A stretch of DNA of 62,000 nt from Diphasiastrum complanatum (GCA_029204225.1 CM055099.1:41842597-41904596), one strand, 5' to 3'; numbered from the stretch's first letter, positions 51,930-62,000 are shown. Translations and numbers: made by a program. The notes: generated by a model not told the origin, from the letters alone.

Positions 51930-52667
51930 CTATTTCTGGGACTCCAGGATGATCTTATCTTGCTTGGCCACAATATTCTCGAAATTCTTTTTCTTGGTTT
52001 CCCGCTCTTGGATCAGTCGCACGTACTTTTCCATCCGGATGGTTGAGGCATGTGGGGCCTGGAATTGTATATCCTTGGGCTTAACTAGAGGGGCATCAAC
52101 TGTCATTACACCCAATGATCCGTCTCGTACTTGGTCGATCTGGACCATCTGGTGCTTCAGTTGCTGCTGGACCTCTTCCAGAGTGGTCTTTTGCTCGGTC
52201 ATCATGGATCTGATTTCCACTGTCTCTTTTTCTTTCTCTTTGGCCAGCCTCCGATGTTGCACAATTTCTTGGTCCTGGAACTGAACCTTGTTCTCGAGCA
52301 TTTGATATTGGCCTACCAACCAATGCATATGGTAGCTCGCCTCGTATAGGCCGATCATTGAACGTTTGGCTACTTCGGAGAGCTTCTCACGGTTAGTGAG
52401 GGTTGGGTACTGATCATGAGTGTGAGATGGTGAAGCTAATTCAAAAAATAGGCATTGTGTCAGAACTGAAGATGGAGGTGAAGGGAGTGGAGGAATGATG
52501 TTAGTAGCAATGGTGGTTATTGTGGTGGTGGTGGTGGTTATTGGAGGGGTCAGACTTCTTCCTGATTGATATCGTCGAATGATACCGTCAACACTCCTTT
52601 TGTAAAGTTGTCCCGCTATTAACTGAAAGGGTGCTGCTTTTAGCAAAAAATTTCTTTTTTCCGCCAT
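51930..52667 (-). CDS. Chimeric ORF: gypsy integrase N-terminus fused to a coiled-coil protein
   Basis: A 245-codon open frame. Residues about 1-33 (FLLKAAPFQLIAGQLYKRSV, then DGIIRR) match the start of the gypsy J integrase zinc-binding region and continue J pol upstream. At about residue 35 the sequence changes to a Thr/Ile run encoded by ACC/ATA-type repeats (52500-52550), then HTHDQYPTLTNREKLSEVAK and a long coiled coil (about 95-190: MLENKVQFQDQEIVQHRRLA, KEKEKETVEIRSMMTEQKTT). The downstream frame continues after TAG with LDKVNQLWDMACKAQAGAHS. The coiled-coil part is not gypsy pol and I do not recognise it. The HHCC residues are lost, so no integrase function is expected. Confidence 0.55.
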   Translation of the reverse strand: MAEKRNFLLKAAPFQLIAGQLYKRSVDGIIRRYQSGRSLTPPITTTTTTITTIATNIIPPLPSPPSSVLTQCLFFELASPSHTHDQYPTLTNREKLSEVAKRSMIGLYEASYHMHWLVGQYQMLENKVQFQDQEIVQHRRLAKEKEKETVEIRSMMTEQKTTLEEVQQQLKHQMVQIDQVRDGSLGVMTVDAPLVKPKDIQFQAPHASTIRMEKYVRLIQERETKKKNFENIVAKQDKIILESQK

Positions 52668-54369
52668 ACTCAGGCCTTCTTTGAGTCTGCCTGTTGTTAG
52701 GAACTAAGTGATCTCCTCAGCCCATAAGGGTGTAGCATCAATCTGAAAAAGGCATGCATCAGGTTGATCATCGTTGACTGGTGCAGTTGCTTTTTCAGCA
52801 TTCGGTAGCCAGGAAAGGTGATCCGCCATGAAATGTTGGGTCCTAATGGTCGGTCTAGAATGCAAAGGTCTGGCTTAGCAGATAATGTCTTAGTTGTTGT
52901 ACAGCATAGACCATCACCAATGCCTCTCTCTCAGTGGTTGTATAGCTTAGTTCAGCAGGCACCAGTTGCATGCTCAAGAAACGTATTGGGAACTCTTTGT
53001 CATACTCGTCCGGTTGTGCAAGAAGACCTCCAGTGGCATACTTACTTGCGTCAGTATGCACATGAAACTCTTTCATATAATCTGGCAAGCGGAGTATGGG
53101 TGTCGTGGTAAGGGCTGTTTTCTACTCCTCAAAGGCTTTAATTCGTGCTTCGGTCCAGCGAGGATCTACCACAACTAAATAAATGAGGCATGCCTTGCCG
53201 GCATAGTCGATTATAAAGATACGATAATAATTTGTATGACCGAGGAAGACATATACTTCCTTCATTGTTGCAGGTAAGGGCATTTCGACTATAACCTTGA
53301 TTTTGGAAGGATCGATAGAAATATTGTCCTTTGAAATTATATGCCTGAGTACGACCCCATGGGTGACCCATATTTGGCATTTATCAAGGTTTAGTGAAAT
53401 TTCGAATCTACGGTAGCGAATGAAGATTTTCTCTTGTGCATCAAGGTGCGTAGCTACTGAGGAATGTACACCCAGATCGTCGAGATAAATCTCCACAATC
53501 CGATGTAACAGGTCTTGGAAGGCTAGTTGCATGACCTCTTGAATGTTGAAGGGGCGTTGCATAAGCCAAAAGGCATAACGTTATAAGCATAAACCTCGTT
53601 CTCTATGGCAAAGGCCATTTTATGTTTATCTTCAAGGGCTATATGAACAAGGAAATAACCGTTGAATCCATCCAAGAAGCTGAAAGCTTCAGCTCCTGCC
53701 ATTTCCTCTAAGATTTGAGTCGTTAAAGACAAGGGAAAATGGTCTTTCTTCGTAACCACATTAGGGTTTTAAGATCGACACATATACGAAGCTTGTCGTT
53801 TTTCTTGGGTACAACCAAAATGGGTGATACCCAATCAGTATGTTGAACTTCATAAATGAAGCCAGCATCCAACAAATTCTTAATATCCTCATCGATCCTC
53901 TCACGATAGACAAGGTTAGATCTATAAGATTTAGCCCTAAGAGGCTTAGCATTGTCTTCTAAAGGAATCTTGTGGACCACTATTTCAGGTGGGATCCTTT
54001 CATTCCTATATAATTCCATGCAAATACATCCCTGTATTTGCGAAGCAGAGTTTCCAAATCACAAAGTTGGGCTGATGACATATGTGCACCAACTTGAACT
54101 ATTCGATCTATCTCCTTGTCAAGATCTTTAAGGTTTAGCGGAATTGTCTTAGCAGTTCCTTCAAAGGAGTTGGAACTTGGTGTAGGTTCCCGGTGTGGCT
54201 GTGGTAGCTGGATAACAATGTCATCCCCCAGTGTGAAATCTTTGAACTTCTGTGGAAGATCAAAAGGTGGTTCCACCAAGTTGTCAGAAACTTTGGGAAT
54301 CATCTTTGTTGAGTCACTACCTGAGGTGGAAGTTTCATTTGATTGTTTGGTTTCTGTCTCCTTAGACAA
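52668..54369 (-). pseudogene. Gypsy J reverse transcriptase and RNase H
   Basis: The minus strand reads LETLLRKYRDVFAWNY (54050), IVVHKIPLEDNAKPLRAKSY, DAGFIYEVQHTDWVSPILVV, PKKNDKLRICVDLKTL, a frame break near 53755, FSFLDGFNGYFLVHIALEDK, YNVMPFGLCNAPSTF, EIYLDDLGVHS (catalytic YLDD, 53490), a frame break, VFLGHTNYYRIFIIDYA, RNase H FHVHTDASKYATGGLLAQ (53060) and YTTTEREALVMVYAVQQLRH, then ADHLSWLPN near 52805. The RT is of the D-V-F-A-W type, unlike chromovirus F, so probably a Tat/Athila-side lineage (inference). There are several stops and frameshifts. Confidence 0.9.
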
Positions 54370-54775
54370 GGGCTTTATTGGCTATTTAAGCTTCTCACGC
54401 ATTTGTTTTTGACGCTCGGTTAATTTTGTATCGATAATTTTGTTTCTTTGTAACCGAGGTTTTTGTGGTTTTTTAGTGGGCGGTGTTGTTGTCTCACTTA
54501 TTATATCATCGTCGATGGTATCCCAGACTTCGTCTCGATACACATCCCATGTATACACTTTGGATTTTGGCCTATATGCTTGTGTGTTGGGTATGGATGT
54601 TAGTTGGACATGATCCAATGGTCCTGGTAACTTGATCTCCTGAGGAATTGATTCTGGCGGATAAGGTTGGGCATCTAGATATAGGAATACATGCTCATCC
54701 GTCATTTCAACATCATCCATGGAAAGAATACTTTCTTTCGAAACATCGGCGGTAGAGACACTAGGTTCTCCTGGG
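54370..54775 (-). pseudogene. Gypsy J protease-RT linker
   Basis: A minus-strand open frame with EMTDEHVFLYLDAQPYPPES, SKVYTWDVYRDEVWDTIDDD and a lysine-rich end TKLTERQKQMREKL. It precedes the RT in the same orientation. The DTG/DSG protease itself is not visible; the sequence changes near 54775. Confidence 0.55.
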
Positions 54776-54779
54776 CACC

Positions 54780-55150
54780 AAGCTATAGGGCTTCGGTCGA
54801 GATCAGGATTTAAGGCTTCAGTTGAGATTTAACAGGAAGCGTTCAGTCGAGATTTAACAGAAGGCATCAGTTGCATTGCGACAAAAGGTCCGTGAAAGAC
54901 TCGGTCGAGATCTGATCATGGAGTGTCGGTTGAGGTGCAACTCAGGACATGGCAGAATTTTTTTAGTGACTCAGTCAAGAGTTGGTGTGTAGTGCTCCGG
55001 TCCAGTCGAGAGGCGTGGATATTGGCTTGGTAAGGAGCGTGAAGCCTCGGTCCAGAATTGAGCTGCATGTCGGTCAGGACCAAAGTGACGAGCTCTTTAA
55101 TAAATGTGTGGGAGACCTCAAAGCGATGATTTTGCAGCACAGATCGAAAA
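54780..55150 (+). repeat. Dispersed TC(G/A)GT(C/T)GAGAT repeats
   Basis: About eight variants of TCGGTCGAGAT or CAGTCGAGATTTAACAG occur, then the sequence passes into 55150-55400 with TTTCTTTACTGTTC and a T-rich stretch. The layout (short repeats then a transcribed-looking AT-rich part) resembles U3 and R of an LTR, but no termini were found. Confidence 0.5.
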
Positions 55151-55439
55151 GATATAGCTTGGTTTAGTATCTGTGTAGCTGTGGTTCACAAATACCACTA
55201 GATCTGTGAACACGATTTTCTTTACTGTTCTTCGTTCGGTTTTTTTACTTCTGTAGGTTACGATTCTTTACGGCTCTAGTCTTCTTGTTAAAACGGTTTT
55301 CAGCATAAGTGTTTTCTCATATTACAATAAGTATTCCCCAGCCTGTCAGTGGGAAGAGACAGATTTGTTACTCAGCTACATGCATAAACAAGCATGCAAC
55401 CAGTCCTAGCTCGGTTTAGATCAGCGTTTTGAATCAGGG

Positions 55440-56290
55440 AGCAATTCTACAATCTACCTACTAAAATCGAGAAACAAACAAGGACAAGATTAAGCTACTC
55501 AATCAAGAAAACAAGAAACAAGAAAACTAATTTCCTAATAGCACTCTAGCAGCCCAAGAATCAAGAAACATCAATTTCTTGAGGCTTGGAATGCCCGAGA
55601 ACAATCAAGAACTGGAATGTAAAAGAATATGCAAGGTCTACACCACAAATCTAGTCTATTTAGTTTACTTGAATGTTGATTCCTACATTAATCCACAAGC
55701 AAGAAATGAAATCTAATCCACAACTAAGAAGCAAGGGAGTAAGCAAGAAAACTAATTAATCCACAACACAGAAGAAATCAAAACATGCTCATAGAAATTT
55801 CACTCAAAAACATTGCCATGGACAAGGAGCTTAGCAACCATTAAGAAATCGTGGAAGATCTTCTTTATTCACTCAAGAGAACTTGAAAATACATTCAAAA
55901 AGATCCCTCACAAGAGAGGGGGGTCCTTAAATAAGCAAGAAGGCTGCCCATGTGGAGCCCAAGTGGCAATTCCACCAAATTAGAAATTACATGTGGAAAT
56001 TGCCCTTCCACTAGAGGTCACCATCAAAAGGTGGCTCACTCTAAATTATTTAAGGGGGGGTCTACATTTATTTACAAAGCCTAGAAAGTATTACTAGCTC
56101 CTACATGGTCGTTCCTTCTCTGGGATACACCATGTAGGCTCACATAGATAATTCATTGTCATCCTAGCTAGTAATTTCTCGGCTCTCAACTTCTTCTGCT
56201 CTCCTCCTTCTGAGACCTCCTCGGTCATGGCTGAGAGATACTCTGTGTCTTCAGCTTGGCTCGGCATATGGGGATTCTCTGGAATCCGCT
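55440..56290 (-). mobile_element. Possible minus-strand LTR
   Basis: On the minus strand CTTATTTAAGGACCCC (near 55920-55935) looks like a TATA region and is followed by GTGAATAAAGAAG (near 55865-55877), which could serve as a polyadenylation signal. There are no clear ends or PBS. Low confidence. Confidence 0.25.
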
Positions 56291-56369
56291 GACAATAGAA
56301 AAGATCAAAAGACGGTACAATGATTAGAAAGAGTCTGATGAATTCCAGAAAACCTACAAGAAAGGAGAA

Positions 56370-57420
56370 CGAGGGGGGGCAAAGAAAGTAACTATGGAAG
56401 AATATCCAAAGCTCAACAGCCTCATGAACGCCTTATGTCCACAACCCTCCTAGAGGATCATGATGATGCTAAATAATGATGAACAGCTTCAGGAGTACTT
56501 AAGGGCACCAAGCTGTAAAAGGGTTGACCCCTATTATGCACCAATCAAGAGAAGAGACCCTTGGGAGAAAACAAAGCCAGTTGAACGATAAATCAATTGG
56601 CCTTTTATTCCAAGACTTGACTCAAGCTCAACTTTGGTAAAGTATCGAGATGCCCTACTAAAGTTTGGATACGCATATAGAGGAAGTGCAGATACCATAG
56701 TCCAAGAAAGGGCAAATTATTGTTTATCCATAGTCTTTATCGTGACATTGGAGTGCTACTGGGATAAGGGGCTACCACCCATAATGCTGGACATCAAATC
56801 AACCTTTGCAATCAGAAGATGCGCATCTAATGATGCAAGGCTTTAATTTCAAGCCACATTTATTTCCAATCAGTACGTGCAAATGATCAAAAAGTGGTAT
56901 GAAAATAAGTTCATACTTGGAATAAGGCCATACCTGGGACCTATTTTGTGGACGCAAACACAAAATCCATCACATTTGAAGCCATTGGAAGGAAGGTTGG
57001 CTACAAGAATCTCTTGATAGAAGAAAAGCTGAAAAGAACAAGCAAGAGACTCTAAGTTACGCAGGGCTATCCTGGTAAGCTACTGCAACTTTGAAATTTT
57101 GCCGAGACAAACGACATTGAAGTCAATAAGTTCTTGGTTTTACGCAGGCAAGCGTTGATCTATGCCTTTCCAAGGACCACACGTCAAAGCTGAAGCAATG
57201 CAGTGGGACCTGCAACACTATAGGGGAAGGATAATGTTATTTGATGCCATGCCCTGAGGTGTCGATGTAGAACCTCTCCACTCAAAAGGGCTTCTAGCAG
57301 AGATGAAGTTGAGAGCCGAGTCTGAGAGCACGAGAATTGTTAGTGCTAGGCTAAAATGTACAGTTTTGAGCCTGGTAATTCTCAAAAGATGGATAGCCAT
57401 GTGGGAGCTAGCAATTTAGA
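56370..57420 (+). pseudogene. Unrecognised decayed coding sequence
   Basis: The plus strand reads MEEYPKLNSLMNALCP (56393), EYLRAPSCKRVDPYYAPIKR, RDPWEKTKPVER, FIPRLDSSSTLVKYRDALLK, FGYAYRGSADTIVQERANYC, then with breaks MQWDLQHYRGRIMLFDAMP and VDVEPLHSKGLLAEMKLRAE to 57418. Codon texture is clearly protein-like and consistent over 1 kb, with scattered stops. I cannot place it: not gag, RT, integrase or transposase as far as I can see. The neighbour on the right is a CACTA transposase. Confidence 0.35.
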
Positions 57421-57689
57421 TTATCTCAATTTGAGTTATGTTTTTTTTAATAAAGAGGCCTCCAATTATCAAGTAAGAGGTGGAACATTATAGATTGGCG
57501 TTCACTCAGTTGCAAGAGGTGAGCATTTATTAGCAGTAGGATCGAGTTCAGGTTGTCGTTGTACCAATTGACAGATGGGATACAACACCATTGTACTACA
57601 GGCATATCGAATAAGAAGCCATATGTGGCTGAGCCCATTGTAAATCCAATTCTGTATCAAACAGTAGCTGATTGAACACTCATAGAATA

Positions 57690-58870
57690 TCCGAGTCTCA
57701 GATAATTGAAACTATAAACAAACGAAGAGATCAAGTGAATATTGAGTGTGAGAACCAAAAAAAACATTCATTCTCTCCCGATGAGAATCACCAAACATTG
57801 GTGATAGAATCAGCAAATATGGTCTACTTGGCCGGTTGTCCTTGTGAATTACAACATTCATCCTTAGCTCATTTATCAAGAAGGGGTACCTAATGCTTGT
57901 CCTTCTTATCTCAGTAAAATACATGGCCAAAAATATGGACGTGTATAATTGCTCCCTTGATAAATGAGCTAAATGTTCTATGGCAAGGAGTTCAAGTAAT
58001 TGATATATCAAAACCACGTAGACAAAGATATTTTATGGTGAAGGGGATCTTGATGTGGACGATGCACGACTTTCTTGGGTATGGAGAATGTTTCGGCAAG
58101 ATATTATTTCTATTGGTTTATGGTATTAAATCTCATGTGTATTCACAAATTTTCTTTCAATTCAAACATTACACTCACAATTAACACAGTTGTTTCGTTT
58201 CAATGCAAGACTAAAAATTAGTGGCTACAATGCATGTATCATTTGTGGCGAGTATCTACAAGCACATCACTCTCAACATCTACGAAAGATGTTTTATGAG
58301 GGCCACACCCTCTACACGATGGGCTTGTTGGTCAGGGTATGATATATATTTGGGTCGATTGTCATTTCTTTTAACATTTACTCTCTCTAGATCTGTTCTG
58401 ACAATAATCTCAATTAAAGGTGTGTGCTTGTTTTTTAATATTGTAGCCAAGTGATTGGCTTTAAATTTGGAGATCCAATCAAGATCCAGAGCGTCTCCCT
58501 CCTTGTATGAAAAGATTATCAATATTTCATGACCTTCCATATTGGGAAGGATTGTTGATAAACCATCTTTTGGACCCAATGCACATATTTGAGAATGTAG
58601 GGAGCATAATTTGGGAGCACTTGACCGGTGCCAAAGATAAAAAAGTCGCACGAGATGACTTGAAGGAAATAGAAAAAATGGCCAATTTATTGCCATAAAC
58701 GATTGGAAATTCAATTTCCCCCCAAAGACACCATAGATCTTCTCTAGGAGAGAAGAGGCGACATGTGATGCCTAAATGTAGCTTCACAAGGGACAACAAG
58801 CTAAGTGGACTAAAGTCTCATGATTGGCATAAATTTTTACATGATGGCATATTTTTGGATGTTGCCTAGA
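57690..58870 (+). pseudogene. CACTA (En/Spm) Tnp2-like transposase remnant
   Basis: Plus-strand pieces in order: APLINELNVLWQGVQVIDIS (near 57960), MVKGILMWTMHDFLGYGECF (58040-58100), YNACIICGEYLQAHHSQHLR with the CxxC (58225), KMFYEGHT, KRLSIFHDLPYWEGLLINHL (58507), LDPMHIFENVGSIIWEHLTG (58565). These match the transposase_21 family: PL.(E/N)EL..LW.GV, (A/G).L(M)WT(I/M)(N/H)DF..YG, C..C, FH(D)LPYW..L...H.LD.MHI..N. Many frameshifts. The DDE enzyme cuts and moves CACTA elements; this copy is inactive. DUF4218 follows at 59200. Confidence 0.85.
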
Positions 58871-58963
58871 CCTCATGAATATTACAATTTATAGCATGTC
58901 TTGTTTCATAATCAATAGGCATATACGCATCTCAACGACCATATTGTTTTTGTGTATGCAGTT

Positions 58964-59021
58964 TTTTATTCTCTTGGTGCTGAGAGGGTTTTTTATTCCC
59001 TTGGTGCTGAGAGGGTTTTTG
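58964..59021 (+). repeat. Short tandem duplication (about 29 bp)
   Basis: TTTTTTATTC(T/C)CTTGGTGCTGAGAGGG is present twice, then TTTTTGATG. It lies between the transposase and DUF4218 parts of the CACTA remnant and reads (F)YSLGAERV in frame. Confidence 0.85.
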
Positions 59022-59199
59022 ATGAAGGAGCTAAGGAGTGCAATCTACAAACTCAGTGGTTTAGTAAGCTATGATCAATGGAAATCGCACTATTTTATAG
59101 AGACGATTTAAGATGATGATCTAACTAATGTGTGTGTTATTTTTGTTTACTTTTCTTCTGAAAATACATTTCATCCAAGGAGATACCGCTAGCATCCAT

Positions 59200-59590
59200 T
59201 GAGGCGACAAGACAAAGCTCAATCGAGGCAATGTGTTTGATCGAAAAGCATTTTTCCACATCCATTCTCACCATTCAAATGTATCTCATTATGCATTTGA
59301 TGGATGACATGGCCATTGCAGGTAAATCATCTACTTTCATCTATTGCCTATTCTTAGTCCATCCTAGACTATTGGTATTGTGGTTATGGCATTCTCTCAT
59401 TGATCCATATTATCAATACAGGCATTGTCCATAGCCAGTGGATGTTTTTCTTGGAATGATTTATGAAAACATTGAAAGGCTTCGTAAGACAAAGAGCAAG
59501 GCCTGAGGGTAGCATGGTGGAAGGGTAGCTAGTGCAAGAATCCATGGTTTGTATCATGGAATTCCTTGCTCATAGCGATCCTTCGATTCC
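59200..59590 (+). pseudogene. DUF4218 domain of the CACTA transposase
   Basis: MCLIEKHFSTSILTIQMYLI and MHLMDDMAIAG (59231-59325) match the C.LE..FP.S.(F)D....L..HL(V)(D)E...(A)G block; after a frame break WMFFLE.FMKTLKGFVRQRA and RPEGSMVEG (59438-59520) match (W)M(Y)PFER(F/Y)MK.LK..V(R)NRA(R)PEGS(M). It is the usual C-terminal part of CACTA transposase ORFs. It ends at about 59590 against a copia gag scrap on the other strand. Confidence 0.85.
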
Positions 59591-59870
59591 TCATCTTGAT
59601 TGTCCTTTGTTGTTCTTCGCTTGTAAATGCGGCAATCTTGGATCTCGTGGTTGGTTCATTTCCAGTTTCTGTAGAATAGCTTCTTCTTTGTCGGTGGATT
59701 CGACTGCTCTTGACATTGTGTTGCTTTTGATTCAACTTTGGTTGTTTTGGGCCTTTCTTCTTCTGCTTACTCAAGCTTTTGTTTGTGTATAAGGCATGAG
59801 AGTCGACTGTAGAGGAACTGGAGAGTTCGTTCCTTCTGGTGTTTTCCTCCAACAACATTGTGTGAAGATT
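59529..59870 (-). pseudogene. Copia gag remnant with half zinc knuckle
   Basis: The minus strand reads MLLEENTRRNELSSSSTVDS (the LL.EE.RR pattern before a Ser-rich, basic linker), KQKKKGPKQPKLNQKQHN, and one frame over NHEIQDCRIYKRR, the second half of a CX2CX4HX4C knuckle. The first Cys pair is lost. The same knuckle type occurs at 51577-51617. It overlaps the DUF4218 end in coordinates, so the true junction is near 59575. Confidence 0.55.
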
Positions 59871-59899
59871 TTCTAAAATCTAGCTTGATTTGTTTATAC

Positions 59900-60480
59900 T
59901 TTCATGTACATATGTAAATCTCACATGTGCAAAGCATATTCCACCATGTGAAGGGTAGGCCTAATCATTTTAGTTCATTTATGTTGAGTTTGAATAGTCA
60001 ATAGGCCTTAAACTTGAGATCTAATGAGATAGTGACATTTTTCACATGATGTTAGGATTGAAATGCATCTATTGGCCCAATCACATTTAGAGGCATAGAT
60101 CACAAGGACAATCACTTTAAGCGGTGCATTACATGTGGACCAATCATGTTTAGAGGTGCACATCATGAGGCCCAATCAAATTGTGAAGAGGAAATCATGA
60201 GGTCCAATCATTATGAGAGGTGCAAATCTAAGGGTCCAATCATAATGTATAAAGGCAATAAATGGGGTCCAATGTTTCTACAGCATTTACTTATGCTAGA
60301 TCTCGTGCTAGTACTATATGGAAGAGCTCTCTTATTGTACATAGAAGTTCTTGTGAAGCAATCTATGTCATACACATTGTTTTTTCTCATATTATCTCTC
60401 TACTTGAGGGCTCACTCACTTTCTCTCTCTACCCGAGAGTAGGTTGTTTTTCTCTCTCTAAAAGCATGTTGGAAACTCAG
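59900..60480 (+). mobile_element. K-type LTR fragment
   Basis: It shares with LTR K (10883-11708) the CCAAT repeat unit, CT-rich CTCTCTCTACCCGAGAG and the ATGTG/CACATGTG words near its start. CTATATGGAAG (60316) may be the TATA box. No termini or PBS were found. Confidence 0.5.
60074..60264 (+). repeat. Six 32-bp repeats each carrying a CCAAT box
   Basis: Units start at 60074, 60106, 60137, 60169, 60201 and 60233. Consensus GG(T/C)CCAATCA...TTTAGAGGTGCA. Five of six keep CCAATCA; the second has lost one C (GGACAATCA). The spacing is nearly constant at 31-32 bases, about three helix turns. A partial seventh (GGGTCCAATG) follows. Confidence 0.9.
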
Positions 60481-61110
60481 TTTTTTCATGTTATCCATAA
60501 GCCAAAGATCAAACTGTAGAATGGCTCTCTAATTTGAAGGAATATGAGGAGGATGAGTTACACCATAAATGTTGTCAAGTGTCCTTTCTCAAATCATGGA
60601 GCAATTCTATAGTTTGGCCTTTGGCTTTACCACAAATGTGGTAGGAGATGGCTTTGTCGTGTTTGATAGTTGTGTAAGACTTTTATTTCTATGAAATTTT
60701 CTTGAATAACTTTCCATACCTAGTGTTTAAAATATAGATTCTTCTATTTTGCTATAGTTCATGTTATACTCCTTTTTTTTTAGAGGTGGATTGAACAAGG
60801 CTCAATTATATTTTGTGTTGTCAAATGCATCAATACAACTTGGTATTTTTTCGTTGACATTCAACTATTGCCATGACCAATCAACCCTTTGCTATCTAGA
60901 TTTGTTCTGGAGTTATGCTATGATTTAGCTTATGTTATAATCCTTTCCTTCTAGAGATTGATGTTGTATGGGTTAGACTTTACCTATCTTTAGGCTTGAG
61001 TTTAGCTCAACGTCTCTACTTAGATTTAAGTTTAGCTCTACATTTATGGTTAGGATTAAATTTAAGTACTATAGGTTAAGGTCTGTCTATGTTTTAGGTA
61101 GTGTAGGTTC
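60481..61110. other. No gene seen
   Basis: AT-rich sequence. A tract at 61010-61090 repeats (G/A)TTTA(G/A)(G/C)T(T/C)TAG-like words. Nothing else is supported. Confidence 0.4.
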
Positions 61111-61113
61111 TGA

Positions 61114-61555
61114 AAATGGGAATCACTTCATAGTGTGAGTTGACCTCCCTCGTAAAACTCAAGAGTCATAATAGAGCACAAGATAATGTAATGTGGCCAT
61201 TCACGATAAGTCTTGACATCTTTGAATATGTGAGACACATGGAAAGGTGCTCTTAGTGGCAATGATTGAGATTGTTGACTCTACCCACATTTTGAAGGGT
61301 CCATAAGGTTGCAAGGAAAATAGGTGAGTTGACCTCTCTCATAAAACTCAAGAGTAATAATAGAGCACAAGATAATGTGGCCATTTACGAAAAGACTCTT
61401 TGAATATGTGAGACACATGGAAAAGTGCTCTTAGTGGCAATGATTGAGATTGTTGACTCTCCCCACATTTTGAAGGGTCCATAAGGTTGCAAGGAAAATA
61501 GGAATCACTTCATAGTGTGAGTTGACCTTCCTCATAAAACTCAAAAGTAATAATA
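61114..61555 (+). repeat. Tandem repeat, about 190-bp unit, 2.2 copies
   Basis: GAGTTGACCT recurs at 61137, 61326 and 61519. Copies share AGAGCACAAGATAATGT, CTTTGAATATGTGAGACACA, GTGCTCTTAGTGGCAATGAT and GAAGGGTCCATAAGGTTGCA. The partial third copy repeats the prefix GGAATCACTTCATAGTGT of the first. Confidence 0.95.
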
Positions 61556-61559
61556 AGGC

Positions 61560-62000
61560 TGGTTTCACATGCAGGGCGGGGATAAGTAAAGGCCCAAATA
61601 CTTCACCTTGATTGGTGGAAGTCACTTCAAGTGGCTTCCCCACATTTCAAAATGACTTGGAGTTGCCCCTAAGTGACATTGAAAAGTGCCATCCCGAGAC
61701 AAGTCATTGGTAACTGAAATACCCCAACCATCTGGAGTGACCCTAGGGGGGGGACAATGGGCCTATCTCTCTCCTCCAGTAGAAAACAAATATACCTGAT
61801 TCTAATTGGACTTTAAGCATTAAATGGCCTTACCTCTACAAGAACGAGAGTTTCAATTGGAATGGCTTGATCTTTTGAATTAGGGGATAACTGCATATTT
61901 TGAACCTTAAATGTAAAGCCACACCCTAAGATCTCAATAATGTAATATGCTCTTGATTGCTTGATATCTAGTGCCACGGCTCTCTAGAACCTCCATACTT
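61560..62000. other. No gene seen
   Basis: No coding frame with any familiar feature. There is a short G run at 61747-61753. Confidence 0.4.

Noticed and set aside
60074-60264. CRISPR-like array of 32-bp units
   Set aside because: Units abut and diverge along their whole length with no unique spacers; a tandem repeat in an LTR.

Overview
The window is AT-rich eukaryotic nuclear DNA of land-plant type. The evidence is fragments of at least seven Ty1/copia lineages and three Ty3/gypsy lineages (one a chromovirus), most with primer-binding sites matching initiator tRNA-Met. A CACTA (En/Spm) transposase with a DUF4218 tail, CT-rich microsatellites and a GT-AG intron-containing Ulp1-type gene also fit. 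The DUF7869-type element and the mix of families suggest a fern, lycophyte, bryophyte or gymnosperm rather than a compact angiosperm, but the sequence does not settle this. I saw no bacterial operon, CRISPR array, rRNA or convincing tRNA gene.

Layout. 1-2.5 kb: a long inverted repeat and a minus-strand copia gag/LTR junction. 4.0-5.9 kb: 3' end and 3' LTR of copia A. 5.9-9.1 kb: a broken DUF7869-type element, interrupted by an LTR and with one segment flipped. 9.8-12.1 kb: a telomere-like heptamer tract, LTR I, and LTR K with its PBS and leader. 12.9-14.6 kb: an intron-containing Ulp1-like cysteine protease gene, one of only two loci that do not look like a mobile element. 15-20.9 kb: copia gag and RT fragments, a compound microsatellite and an AGTCG-rich duplication. 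22.4-25.7 kb: 5' part of gypsy G, whose leader carries a series of hairpins. 26.2-31 kb: chromovirus F, with two LTRs but with RT/RNase H inverted relative to integrase. 31-34 kb: copia E, split by a solo F LTR. 34.1-42.8 kb: copia C (minus strand) carrying two clean nested insertions, the complete copia B (TSD TATAA) and a solo D LTR (TSD AGATC).

44.26-45.01 kb: a non-TE gene on the minus strand for a single-TM protein with a bacterial look and a higher G+C content than its surroundings. 46-47.6 kb: a 141-bp tandem duplication, a 23-base G run and a GC-rich segment. 47.6-51.5 kb: copia D (minus) without gag. 51.5-55.2 kb: gypsy J (minus), whose integrase N-terminus is fused to an unrelated coiled-coil ORF. 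56.4-57.4 kb: unrecognised decayed coding sequence. 57.7-59.6 kb: CACTA transposase remnant. 59.5-62 kb: copia gag scrap, a K-type LTR with six CCAAT-bearing 32-bp repeats, and a 190-bp tandem repeat.

Almost every coding region carries stops or frameshifts, so this is mainly a graveyard of nested retrotransposons. The points most worth checking are the bacterial-like membrane protein gene, the hairpin series in the G leader, the inverted pol of F, and the periodic CCAAT-box and palindrome arrays inside LTRs. Protein families were assigned by eye from motifs; no database search was run.
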